Below, piece after piece: positions 43,860 through 51,608 of a stretch of DNA of 64,000 nucleotides. This DNA is from JAHJUB01 sp041653615 [NCBI: Candidatus Ratteibacteria bacterium] (lineage in GTDB: Bacteria; Ratteibacteria; UBA8468; MWAK01). A program made the position numbers and the translations under genes. Numbering within the stretch: the first letter of the stretch is position 1; the number at the start of each line of letters is the position of its first letter. The stretch is taken from assembly GCA_041653615.1 (NCBI GenBank), contig JBAZEZ010000001.1, positions 78,979-142,978 of the forward strand. Reading direction: 5' to 3'. The notes under the pieces are model-generated. The model worked only from the letters and a program-made list of their open reading frames with translations, was not told the DNA's origin and did no database searches.

Positions 43860-45125
43860 ATGCAAAATAAGGAACCCAGACGAGTTTTAATAATGGATGA
43901 TGATGAGGGCCTAGCCCGCCTCTGCGTGAAAAAACTGACCAGGGCGGGTTATTCGGTAGACCACGCCTTGGACGGTGAAAAGGGTTTGTCCGCCTACCAG
44001 ACGGGCAATTACGACGTGATTATCCTGGACCATAACATGCCGGTCTATGACGGGCTGGAAGTCATCCGCCGGTTAGGAACCCTGGGTTCCCTGCCGCCTA
44101 TTATCATGGTTACCGGCGCCGGCAACGAACGGATTGCCGTGGAAGCAATGAGATTGGGGGCGCGTGATTACCTGGTTAAAGACGTGGAAGGCGGTTATCT
44201 GGAACTGCTGCCCACGGTCGTAGAGCGGGCGCTCCATCAGCAAAATATAGAAGAGCATATGCGCCTGTCCGCCAAGGTCTTCGCGAATGCCGCCGAAGGC
44301 ATCATGGTTACAGACACCCAGACCCGGATTATTTCGGTCAATAACGCCTTTACTAAAATCACCGGTTATACAACTGAAGAGATTTTGGACCAAAATCCCC
44401 GATTGCTCAATTCCGGACTGCATATTCCTGAATTTTACGAAGCAATGTGGACTTCACTGACTGAAACCGGCGAATGGCAGGGAGAAATCTGGAACCGCCA
44501 CAAAAACGGGACGGCCTATCCGTTATGGCTCACCATCAGCGCCATCAAGGACGAGCAGGGAAAAACCACCAACTACATGGGTATCTTTATTGATATCACT
44601 TCCAATAAGCAAGCCGAAGAGCGTCTCCGCTATCAGGCCACCCACGACCCGCTGACAAACCTGCCAAACCGCAACCTGTTTCAGGACCGCGTAAACCAAA
44701 CCCTGGCTCTGGCCGGCCGCAGCAAAAAACAGGTTGCGGTTATGATGCTGGACCTGGACCACTTCAAGCAGATCAACGATACCCTGGGACACGCAGCCGG
44801 TGACCTGTTACTGAAAGAGACCGCAAAAAGGTTGATGAGTTGCATGCGCGATTGTGACACCGCCGCCCGGCTGGGTGGAGACGAATTTACCGTTCTGCTC
44901 ACCGAAATTTCCGATTCCCAGGACGTCGCGTTGGTCGCGCAGAGAATTCTGAACGAATTAACCAAACCCTTCATCTTAAACAAACAGGCACACACTGTTA
45001 CCGCAAGCATCGGCATCAGCCTCTACCCCGCGCACGGAAACAACCTGGAAACACTGTTGAAAAACGCCGACGAAGCGATGTACCGCGCTAAAAAACAGCG
45101 CAATTGTTACCAACTTTTCACCTGA
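43860..45125 (+). CDS. Response regulator with PAS and diguanylate cyclase domain
   Basis: 421 residues: receiver domain (Asp in VIILDHNMPVYDGLEV near residue 57, Lys near 105), a PAS domain (about 135-245) and a GGDEF domain (about 255-418). The active-site motif is intact (LGGDEFTVLL), and the inhibitory site RDCD lies five residues in front of GGDEF. It should make cyclic di-GMP under control of phosphorylation and limit itself by feedback. It is the last gene of the signalling cluster. No EAL phosphodiesterase is near. Confidence 0.93.
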   Translation: MQNKEPRRVLIMDDDEGLARLCVKKLTRAGYSVDHALDGEKGLSAYQTGNYDVIILDHNMPVYDGLEVIRRLGTLGSLPPIIMVTGAGNERIAVEAMRLGARDYLVKDVEGGYLELLPTVVERALHQQNIEEHMRLSAKVFANAAEGIMVTDTQTRIISVNNAFTKITGYTTEEILDQNPRLLNSGLHIPEFYEAMWTSLTETGEWQGEIWNRHKNGTAYPLWLTISAIKDEQGKTTNYMGIFIDITSNKQAEERLRYQATHDPLTNLPNRNLFQDRVNQTLALAGRSKKQVAVMMLDLDHFKQINDTLGHAAGDLLLKETAKRLMSCMRDCDTAARLGGDEFTVLLTEISDSQDVALVAQRILNELTKPFILNKQAHTVTASIGISLYPAHGNNLETLLKNADEAMYRAKKQRNCYQLFT

Positions 45126-45179
45126 AGGAATTCAGAAACGGCCTTCCGAAAAATATTTGTTACAATAATACTGGTTTTC

Positions 45180-45209
45180 TTGACGCAAAACCGCGGATTA
45201 ACATATAAT
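45180..45209 (+). promoter_or_regulatory. gatC promoter, nearly leaderless
   Basis: TTGACG (45180-45185) and TATAAT (45204-45209) are 18 bases apart. Ten bases separate the -10 box from the gatC ATG at 45220, so the leader would be three or four bases long. Confidence 0.6.
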
Positions 45210-45219
45210 AAAGGCTGCG

Positions 45220-45519
45220 ATGGAAGAAGAAAAGATACGTTACCTGGCCCACCTTGCCCGGATTCAGTTAAGTGAGGAAGAGGTCCGGAATTTAAACAAA
45301 GACCTTTCACAACTGCTGGATTACGTCGGACAGTTAAACGCGTTGGCAACCGAAGGCGTTGAACCGACCAACGCCGTACTTCCGGCTTACAACCGGTTCC
45401 GGAAAGACGAAGTGACGCCTTCACTGCCGGTTGAAAAAGCGCTGGCAAACGCACCGGACCGGATGGGCGATTTTTTCCGCGTTCCCCGAGTCATTACGGA
45501 AAGAAAAACAAATGAATAG
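45220..45519 (+). CDS. gatC: Asp-tRNA(Asn)/Glu-tRNA(Gln) amidotransferase subunit C
   Basis: 99 residues with the GatC pattern: IRYLAHLARIQLSEEEVRNL, DLSQLLDYVGQLNALATEGV, and the C-terminal FRKDEVTPSL and FFRVPRVIT. GatC wraps around GatA and holds the GatCAB complex together; gatA and gatB are not in the window. It overlaps accA by eight bases. Confidence 0.95.
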   Translation: MEEEKIRYLAHLARIQLSEEEVRNLNKDLSQLLDYVGQLNALATEGVEPTNAVLPAYNRFRKDEVTPSLPVEKALANAPDRMGDFFRVPRVITERKTNE

Positions 45520-46327
45520 CACGGCAGAAGAACTGACGCCCTGGCAAAAAGTGCAATTAGCGCGCGAACCAAACCGTCCCCACACCAGGGACTATATTGA
45601 TAATTTAATCACCGATTTCGTGGAATTGCGCGGTGACCGTTATTTCGCGGACGACCCGGCCCTGATTGGCGGAATCGGAAAGTTCAACGGGGATACGGTC
45701 GTAATATTCGGACATCAAAAAGGGCGGGAAACAAAAGAAAATATCCGGCTCAATTTCGGGATGGCCCACCCGGAAGGATACCAGAAAACCAAACGCCTGA
45801 TGAAACTGGGTGAAAAATTCCGCTTTCCGGTAATCAGTATGGTCGATACCCCCGGCGCGCATCCGGGAATGGAAGCGGAGGAACGAAACCAGGCAGCCGC
45901 CATAGCGCAAAACCTGATGGCGATGTCAACCATACGCACACCCATCATTACGGTAATACTCGGCGAAGGCGGAAGCGGCGGAGCACTCGGCATCGCCCTG
46001 TCCGACCGGGTCCTGATGCTGGAAAACAGCGTTTACTCGGTAATCTCTCCGGAGGGTTGCGCGGCCATTCTATGGAAGAAACAGGAGGCAAAAGAAGAAG
46101 CGGCCCGGGCCTTGAAACTAACCGCGCCGGACCTTTTGGAATTTAAAATTATTGACGCAATCATTCCGGAACCACCCGGCGGCGCCCATCTTGACCCGAA
46201 AACTACCGTGGAAAAAGTGGCACAGGCGCTTAAAACAAACCTGGAACAGTTAAAGAGTCTGCCTATAGAACAGCTGTTAAGTCAGCGTTACGAAAAGTAC
46301 CGCCGCATCGGGGTTTTTAAGGAGTAA
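45512..46327 (+). CDS. accA: Acetyl-CoA carboxylase carboxyltransferase subunit alpha (short form)
   Basis: 271 residues with the AccA core: LTPWQKVQLAREPNRPHTRD, VELRGDRYFADDPALIGGI, VDTPGAHPGMEAEERNQA near residue 115 and GEGGSGGALGIALSDRV near 155. It transfers the carboxyl group to acetyl-CoA together with AccD. The usual N-terminal 40-50 residue helical hairpin is missing; the ATG at 45512 is the only start that fits, inside gatC. No accD, accB or accC is in the window. Confidence 0.93.
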   Translation: MNSTAEELTPWQKVQLAREPNRPHTRDYIDNLITDFVELRGDRYFADDPALIGGIGKFNGDTVVIFGHQKGRETKENIRLNFGMAHPEGYQKTKRLMKLGEKFRFPVISMVDTPGAHPGMEAEERNQAAAIAQNLMAMSTIRTPIITVILGEGGSGGALGIALSDRVLMLENSVYSVISPEGCAAILWKKQEAKEEAARALKLTAPDLLEFKIIDAIIPEPPGGAHLDPKTTVEKVAQALKTNLEQLKSLPIEQLLSQRYEKYRRIGVFKE

Positions 46328-46335
46328 AACAAAAA

Positions 46336-47226
46336 ATGAAAACACGAAATAAAGAGAATAAACTGGTAATCGGATTGCCTAAAGGAAGCTTGGAGGAAAC
46401 CACCAAACGGCTCTTCCAGAAGGCCGGCATCAATCTTTACGGTAAACCCCGCGCTTATTATCTGGTATCCGACGATAAAGAACTGGAAATAATGTTAATC
46501 CGAGCCCAGGAAATACCCGGTTACGTTGAAAGCGGTAACCTTGATTTGGGCCTGACCGGCAAAGACTGGATTACGGAAACCGGCGCCCGAGTGAAAGAAG
46601 TGGCGGAATTTTCCTACGCGAAAAGCGGACTCGGGGCCGTCCAGCTGGTTCTGGCGGTGCCGGAAGAATCCGGAATCAGGAGCGTAAAGGATTTAGAAGG
46701 AAAACGCATCGCCACCGAATTGGTCCGGGTTACAAGGGATTATCTCAAGCGTAAAGGCGTCAAAGCGGAGGTGGAATTTTCCTGGGGCGCCACCGAGATC
46801 AAAGCGGGTAAATTATGCGACGCGATCGCGGAACTGACCGAGTCAGGCGCAACCATCCGGGCGCATAACCTGAAAATAATAGATACGATACTAACCTCAA
46901 CCACCCGGCTGATAGCCAACCCTAAATCTCTGGCCGACCCCTGGAAGAAAAAGAAGATTGACTATGTAAATCTCCTGCTTCGGGCGGCTTTAAACGCGGA
47001 AGAACTGGTTGGTCTTAAATTAAACGTGAGCGAAAAAAACCTGCCGAAAATTTTCCGCGTCCTGCCGGCGCTTAAAAGGCCGACTCTTTCCAAACTCACG
47101 GAACCGGGCTGGTGCGCTCTAGAAGTCATTTGTAAACGTGACGAGGTAACATTTCTCATACCCAAGTTAAAGAAGGCCGGCGCGGAAGGTATCGTGGAAT
47201 ATCCGCTAAACCGCGTCGTGTTCTAA
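46336..47226 (+). CDS. hisG: ATP phosphoribosyltransferase (long form)
   Basis: 296 residues with the HisG core IGLPKGSLEETTKRLFQKAG, DLGLTGKDWITETGA, RIATELVRVT and the phosphate-binding DAIAELTESGATIRAHNL near residue 175. A C-terminal ACT-like domain (from about 215) marks the long, histidine-inhibited form that works without HisZ. It catalyses the first step of histidine synthesis. No other his gene is near. GGAG precedes the ATG. Confidence 0.95.
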   Translation: MKTRNKENKLVIGLPKGSLEETTKRLFQKAGINLYGKPRAYYLVSDDKELEIMLIRAQEIPGYVESGNLDLGLTGKDWITETGARVKEVAEFSYAKSGLGAVQLVLAVPEESGIRSVKDLEGKRIATELVRVTRDYLKRKGVKAEVEFSWGATEIKAGKLCDAIAELTESGATIRAHNLKIIDTILTSTTRLIANPKSLADPWKKKKIDYVNLLLRAALNAEELVGLKLNVSEKNLPKIFRVLPALKRPTLSKLTEPGWCALEVICKRDEVTFLIPKLKKAGAEGIVEYPLNRVVF

Positions 47227-47229
47227 AAA

Positions 47230-47320
47230 CTGTGAATGGTAAACAGTAAATTGTAAACGGTAAAAGCATAAAACTTGAAAATCTTTACCATTCACCGTTC
47301 ACGATTCACCATTTACCGTA
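47230..47320. repeat. GTGAAT-type palindromic intergenic repeat, copy 3
   Basis: Left arm CTGTGAATGGTAAACAGTAA and right arm TTCACCGTTCACGATTCACC make an imperfect hairpin between hisG and the small COX24-type gene. The right arm is nearly identical to that at 36361-36385. Confidence 0.65.
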
Positions 47321-47336
47321 GTTATCGGAGGTTAAG

Positions 47337-47432
47337 ATGCCCTGCGGAAAAAAACGCAAACGCGCTAAGATGGCGAAGCATAAAAGAAAGAAGCGCCTTC
47401 GCCGAGACAGACATAAGAAAAAAGAAAATTAG
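47337..47432 (+). CDS. AURKAIP1/COX24-domain small basic protein, probable ribosomal protein
   Basis: A 31-residue protein, MPCGKKRKRAKMAKHKRKKR followed by LRRDRHKKKEN. More than half the residues are lysine or arginine. The motif MAKHKRKKRLRRDRHKKK is that of the AURKAIP1/COX24 (DUF1713) family, whose bacterial members include small-subunit ribosomal proteins of the bS22 type. A strong GGAGG lies seven bases before the ATG. It is followed by the TPR gene after seven bases. Confidence 0.85.
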   Translation: MPCGKKRKRAKMAKHKRKKRLRRDRHKKKEN

Positions 47433-47439
47433 GGGAATA

Positions 47440-48732
47440 ATGGCTAAAATTACCTGCCGGTCTTTTTTCCTGGCCCTGGCATTCTTTGTCTTGTTGTGCC
47501 GGGCGCAAGTATCGGGAGAGGACTCTTATTCCGCTTATCTGAAAGGTACAACTGCCGCCGGGGAAGGTGATTTCTCCCTGGCGGAGTCCTACCTGAAAGA
47601 TGCCGGCCGTCTTGCTCCCAAGAGCGGCGAGGTTTGGAACGAATTAGCCCGAATTTATCTTCAGGAAAATAAATTCGAAGAAGCAATCACAGCCTACAAC
47701 CGGGCAAAGTATCTTAATCCGGAAAATAAGGATATTTACTACGGGCTTGGCCTTACCTACCTGCGCCTGAAAAAAAATACGCTTGCCCGGCTTCAATACG
47801 AAGCACTTGTCCGGCGCTTCCCGAAAGAAAGGGAGGCCTATCTACTCCTGGCCGACCTTTATGCCAGTGCGGGACTAAGCAATGCCGCCCTGAATACCTA
47901 TCAGAAAATCCTTACGTTCCTACCTGACAATCCGCTTATCCTTTATAACTACGCCATTCTCCTGGTACAGCAAAAAGATTATAAGTCGGCCCAGAGTTAT
48001 CTGGTTAAGGCAATCGGCCTGGCGCCTAACTTCATCCCAGCTCGAGCGCTGCTGGCCAAAATTTACCAGGAAACCGGCAACCCTGCCGCGGCGGAAGAAA
48101 GTTACCGCCAACTCCTGGAACTGGCGCCCAACGAACCGGGAGTTCTGTTCAATCTGGCCAGAATTTATATTGAGGAAAAAAAATGGGAGGAAGCAGGCGC
48201 TGCCCTGGAAAAAATTACAAATTCAAGAAATTACGAACTTCTAAATCTGCTTGGTTTTATCTACCGCCAGAATAAAGAACCGGAAAAATCCCTTGTTTTT
48301 TTCCGGCAGGCGCTGGAATTAAAAAACGACCCCGGCACCAGGTTTTACCTGGCTCTAACCCTGGATGATTTGAGGCGGGACACGGAAGCGATGGAACAAC
48401 TGCGCCAAACAATCAGCCAGGAACCGGAAAACGACGAGGCTCTTAATTATCTGGGATACACCCTGTTGGAACGAAACGAAAAATTGGACGAGGCCGGACG
48501 CTTGATTCAGGAAGCAGTACGCCTGGAACCGGAAAACGGCGCGTACCTTGACAGTTTGGGGTGGTTTTACTTTAAGAAAGGCAACTTTCCCTTCGCCCGT
48601 TATTATCTCCTGAAAGCGATTCGGCTGGAACCGGACCCGGAAATTTACCGGCACCTGTCGGAACTATACCGGCAAACGGGTGACACCAAAAAAGCGGAAT
48701 ATTACCGACAAAAAGCTTTGTACTCTAAATAA
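47440..48732 (+). CDS. Exported TPR-repeat protein
   Basis: 430 residues with a signal peptide (SFFLALAFFVLLCRAQVSG) and then about ten tetratricopeptide repeats covering the remainder. Examples are EVWNELARIYLQENKFEEAI, NKDIYYGLGLTYLRLKKNTL and DEALNYLGYTLLERNEKLDE. TPR proteins are scaffolds for protein-protein contact; here it would act in the periplasm or at the outer membrane. I start at the ATG at 47440, preceded by AGGGGA. The partner is unknown. Confidence 0.88.
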   Translation: MAKITCRSFFLALAFFVLLCRAQVSGEDSYSAYLKGTTAAGEGDFSLAESYLKDAGRLAPKSGEVWNELARIYLQENKFEEAITAYNRAKYLNPENKDIYYGLGLTYLRLKKNTLARLQYEALVRRFPKEREAYLLLADLYASAGLSNAALNTYQKILTFLPDNPLILYNYAILLVQQKDYKSAQSYLVKAIGLAPNFIPARALLAKIYQETGNPAAAEESYRQLLELAPNEPGVLFNLARIYIEEKKWEEAGAALEKITNSRNYELLNLLGFIYRQNKEPEKSLVFFRQALELKNDPGTRFYLALTLDDLRRDTEAMEQLRQTISQEPENDEALNYLGYTLLERNEKLDEAGRLIQEAVRLEPENGAYLDSLGWFYFKKGNFPFARYYLLKAIRLEPDPEIYRHLSELYRQTGDTKKAEYYRQKALYSK

Positions 48733-48770
48733 GGTGGTAGTTAAAACGGGGTAGGGTCAAGGGCACGTCA

Positions 48771-49253
48771 ATGAATATTGTTTACGAACAGTTCAAAGTG
48801 ATTGTGGTTGCCCTTTTTTTTCTGGTATTTCTGCCTTTATCGATTCTCTATCTTTGGAGAGCGGAACGCCGACGTCGAACAACAAAAAAAGAGAGTCTTA
48901 AGCGTGTGTGTATTATCGCTTTCATTCTCGCCATAATATTTGGCGTTGCCCTCTATTCACAATCCTTTTCCCTGCCGCAACATCCCGAACCATGGGATAT
49001 ACATAATGGATTTTTTTATATTTTTTTAGAGCTTTGCGCTGGATTCATCCTTGGTCTCTTATTTCCGGAATGCCTGACAACCAGCTATTTTGGATCGTGG
49101 CTGGGTCAGATAATTGGTTTGATTTGTTTGATTCTGATGAGCCCAAGTTCTGATCGTGTTGCTTGGTTACCCCTCGGAATCATAACCACCGGTATTTATA
49201 ACTGTTTAATTCTTGGCGGCGCAGTTACGGGAAAAAGCATCAGAAAGGAATAA
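48771..49253 (+). CDS. Polytopic membrane protein of unknown function
   Basis: 160 residues with about four membrane helices: VIVVALFFLVFLPLSILYLW, VCIIAFILAIIFGVALYS, FFYIFLELCAGFILGLLF and a final pair ending LGIITTGIYNCLILGGAV. It is AT-richer than its neighbours. I do not recognise the family. It lies between the TPR gene and the convergent xseA. Confidence 0.6.
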   Translation: MNIVYEQFKVIVVALFFLVFLPLSILYLWRAERRRRTTKKESLKRVCIIAFILAIIFGVALYSQSFSLPQHPEPWDIHNGFFYIFLELCAGFILGLLFPECLTTSYFGSWLGQIIGLICLILMSPSSDRVAWLPLGIITTGIYNCLILGGAVTGKSIRKE

Positions 49254-49289
49254 AAAGCAGGAAAATTAGTCAAATCAGGATTCAGGTCT

Positions 49290-50483
49290 TCATTTTTTTT
49301 CGATGATGCGGCTAATTAACCTTCCTTTGGCTAACCTGGTAATAATCGTCTGATTCAAATCAACGCCCGCCGCATCCTTGACCACCTTACTTTCCGGGTA
49401 GGTGAGCGTAATGCTGTATCCCCGTTCCAAAACCGCTAAGGGCGAGAGTCCGGAAAGATGACGGCCCAGTGATTCCCATGTTTTATGAAACTTATCCAGC
49501 AGGGAATTTTCAGACCGGGTCATCCGTTCGGAAAGTTCGTCTATCCGCTGGCTGAAAGTTAAAAGCAGGTCCGCGGGCCGCTGGAATCCATAACGGCCCT
49601 TGATGGTTTCCAGGCGCCGGTTTCCTTCTTTTAATTGATTTCTAACTAAATACGTCATACGCTGAAAATAGGTTGCGACCCGGACAAAGGTCTCATCCTG
49701 ATGCAATGAAATAATTTCCGCGGCGGCCGAAGGAGTCGGAGCACGTAGGTCTGCTACAAAATCGCTGATGGTGTAATCAACCTCATGGCCGATTGCGGAA
49801 ATTATCGGAATAGTCGAACCGGCAATTGCCCGGGCAACCGCTTCTTCATTAAAAGCCCAAAGGTCTTCCAGGCTTCCGCCGCCCCGGGCCAGTATTATGG
49901 CGTCAAAACCGGCCAAACGGTTAAACTCCCGAATACCTTTAACTATTTCCGCGGCGGCCTCTTTGCCCTGAACCAGAGCCGGATAAATAACCACCTTAAC
50001 GGATGGATTCCGACGCTGAAGAACTTGCAAAATGTCCCTGACAGCCGCGCCGGTAGGCGACGTTACTAAGGCCAGACGCCGGATAAGATACGGAATGGGT
50101 CTCTTGCGCTCCGACGCAAAAAGCCCCTCGGCCGACAGTCTTTTTTTTAACTCTTCAAAAGCAGCCTGAAGAGCGCCCAACCCTCGCGGCTCAATCTTTT
50201 GTCCAATAACCTGATATTCGCTGCGACTCTGATAAACGGAGACCCGACCGGCCAGAATAACATTTACACCATCTTCCAGTTTAAACTTCAAACCCCCGGC
50301 CACATTACGAAAAAGCACAACCCGTATCTGGCTCTCGGCATCTTTGAGATTGAAATAAACATGCCCGGAAATCGGCTGCCGCAGGGAGGATATTTCACCT
50401 TCAACCCATACATAAGGAAAGCCGCTCTCCAAAAGATACTTAATCTCGCCGCTCAACTCCGTAACGGAATAGATTTTATCCAT
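49290..50483 (-). CDS. xseA: Exodeoxyribonuclease VII large subunit
   Basis: 397 residues. The N-terminal OB-fold has VTELSGEIKYLLESGFPYVW, VEGEISSLRQPISGHVYF and LKDAESQIRVVLF. The catalytic domain has VTSPTGAAVRDILQVLQRRN near residue 135, ILARGGGSLEDLWAFNEE near 195 and SAIGHEVDYTISDFVADLRA near 225. The enzyme trims single-stranded DNA. The small subunit xseB does not follow. I start at the ATG at 50483; the longer frame reads into a small palindrome. Confidence 0.94.
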   Translation of the reverse strand: MDKIYSVTELSGEIKYLLESGFPYVWVEGEISSLRQPISGHVYFNLKDAESQIRVVLFRNVAGGLKFKLEDGVNVILAGRVSVYQSRSEYQVIGQKIEPRGLGALQAAFEELKKRLSAEGLFASERKRPIPYLIRRLALVTSPTGAAVRDILQVLQRRNPSVKVVIYPALVQGKEAAAEIVKGIREFNRLAGFDAIILARGGGSLEDLWAFNEEAVARAIAGSTIPIISAIGHEVDYTISDFVADLRAPTPSAAAEIISLHQDETFVRVATYFQRMTYLVRNQLKEGNRRLETIKGRYGFQRPADLLLTFSQRIDELSERMTRSENSLLDKFHKTWESLGRHLSGLSPLAVLERGYSITLTYPESKVVKDAAGVDLNQTIITRLAKGRLISRIIEKK

Positions 50484-50527
50484 TTGACAATATTCTTTTG
50501 ACAGGCGTCCCGCCTGTCCGACCAATT

Positions 50528-50726
50528 GTTTTATAGTTCTTCTTCAAGCGAGGCTTGTCTGGTTCGCAGAACTTAGCGTAGAGACGGCAACAAGACAAGC
50601 AAAATGAGGGTACGAGTAGCCGTGGCTCATACTAAGTAGCATTGAGAACACGGAGAGTCTCATACCCGAATTGCGTAGTCTTGTCCGGCTCGCAGGTTGT
50701 TCAGCGAACCAGACATCCGAGTGCTA
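50528..50726 (+). repeat. Structured ~200-nt dispersed repeat, copy C
   Basis: 199 bases, the same length as copy B. The outer arms TGTCTGGTTCGCAGAAC and GTTCAGCGAACCAGACA pair over 16 of 17 positions. The middle arms ACAAGACAAGCAAAA and GCGTAGTCTTGT, the upper arms GGGTACGAG and CTCATACCC and the apex CCGTGGCTCA...TGAGAACACGG continue the rod. Its final CTA is the reverse complement of the stop codon of the cation-efflux gene. A small GACAGGCGTCCCGCCTGTC palindrome lies just before it near 50500. Confidence 0.85.
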
Positions 50727-51608
50727 TGTGATACGGCCAATCGGGTCAACGTGAATGGTAACGCGGGAAACCCCCGAAACCTGCTGCTTCAAATGGTGTT
50801 CCACCTCGTCGGCAATCCGGTGACCTTTCTGGACGCTTAAGTTTCCATCCACCAGGATGTGCATCTCCACCAGAATATCCGGACCCAGACGGCGGGCAGC
50901 CAGGTCGTGCACGCGATGCACGTCCTTGACCGAAGAAACCACCGCCTGAATTTGTTTCAGCGTCGCTTCGTCCACCGAACTCTCAACCAATTCCGCGAAA
51001 ACACCCCGGCCGATATTCAAACCGATGCGTAAAATGAATACTGAAGTAATGGCTGCGGCCAACGGGTCCATAAAAGGAAACCCGATTCTGGCGCCCAGTA
51101 TGCCTAAAAATGTCGGTATAGAAGAAATAGCGTCTGAACGGTGGTGCCAGGCGCTGGCAATTAAAGCCGGGCTGGTAATCCGACGGCCCACCCGGATGGT
51201 ATAACGATAAAGACCCTCTTTAAAAATAATCGAAAATACCGCGGCAACCAGGGGTAAAAAAGTTGGTATGGTTCGGTAATGGGTTAAAGCGCTGAAAACT
51301 CCGCGGTACATAAACGTAAAACCGAACACCAGCAGGAATAAGGTGCAGACCGCCGCGGCCATAGTTTCGAATTTGCCGTGACCGTAAGGATGGTCGGTAT
51401 CTTTGGGGCGGGCGGCCAGCCTCAAACCAAAAAGAACGACAAAAGTCGCCACAATATCGGCCAGGGTTTCAAACGCATCGGTCACCATCGCCTGACTGCA
51501 CCCCAGGACTCCGGCGACCATCTTAAAAACGAAGAGGCAGACATTAATCGCCAGGGCGACCAGCGTGTTCTTACGTCCGGTAAGATAACGTTCGGTCTGG
51601 TTAATCAT
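50724..51608 (-). CDS. Cation diffusion facilitator (zinc/iron/manganese efflux)
   Basis: 294 residues: six membrane helices with the metal-site motifs SQAMVTDAFETLADI near residue 38 and SAWHHRSDAISSIPTFLG near 152 (HxxxD), the DHPYGHGKFE loop near 73, and a cytoplasmic C-terminal domain with VHDLAARRLGPDILVEMHI. CDF proteins export divalent metals in exchange for protons. The first site has D..D..., while the fine metal choice cannot be read. It overlaps the M48 peptidase gene by eight bases; its TAG stop lies in repeat copy C. Confidence 0.92.
   Translation of the reverse strand: MINQTERYLTGRKNTLVALAINVCLFVFKMVAGVLGCSQAMVTDAFETLADIVATFVVLFGLRLAARPKDTDHPYGHGKFETMAAAVCTLFLLVFGFTFMYRGVFSALTHYRTIPTFLPLVAAVFSIIFKEGLYRYTIRVGRRITSPALIASAWHHRSDAISSIPTFLGILGARIGFPFMDPLAAAITSVFILRIGLNIGRGVFAELVESSVDEATLKQIQAVVSSVKDVHRVHDLAARRLGPDILVEMHILVDGNLSVQKGHRIADEVEHHLKQQVSGVSRVTIHVDPIGRIT

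Noticed and set aside
45119-45180. Terminator after the GGDEF gene
   Set aside because: The short GGAATTCAGAAACGGCCTTCC pairing is weak and has no T run.
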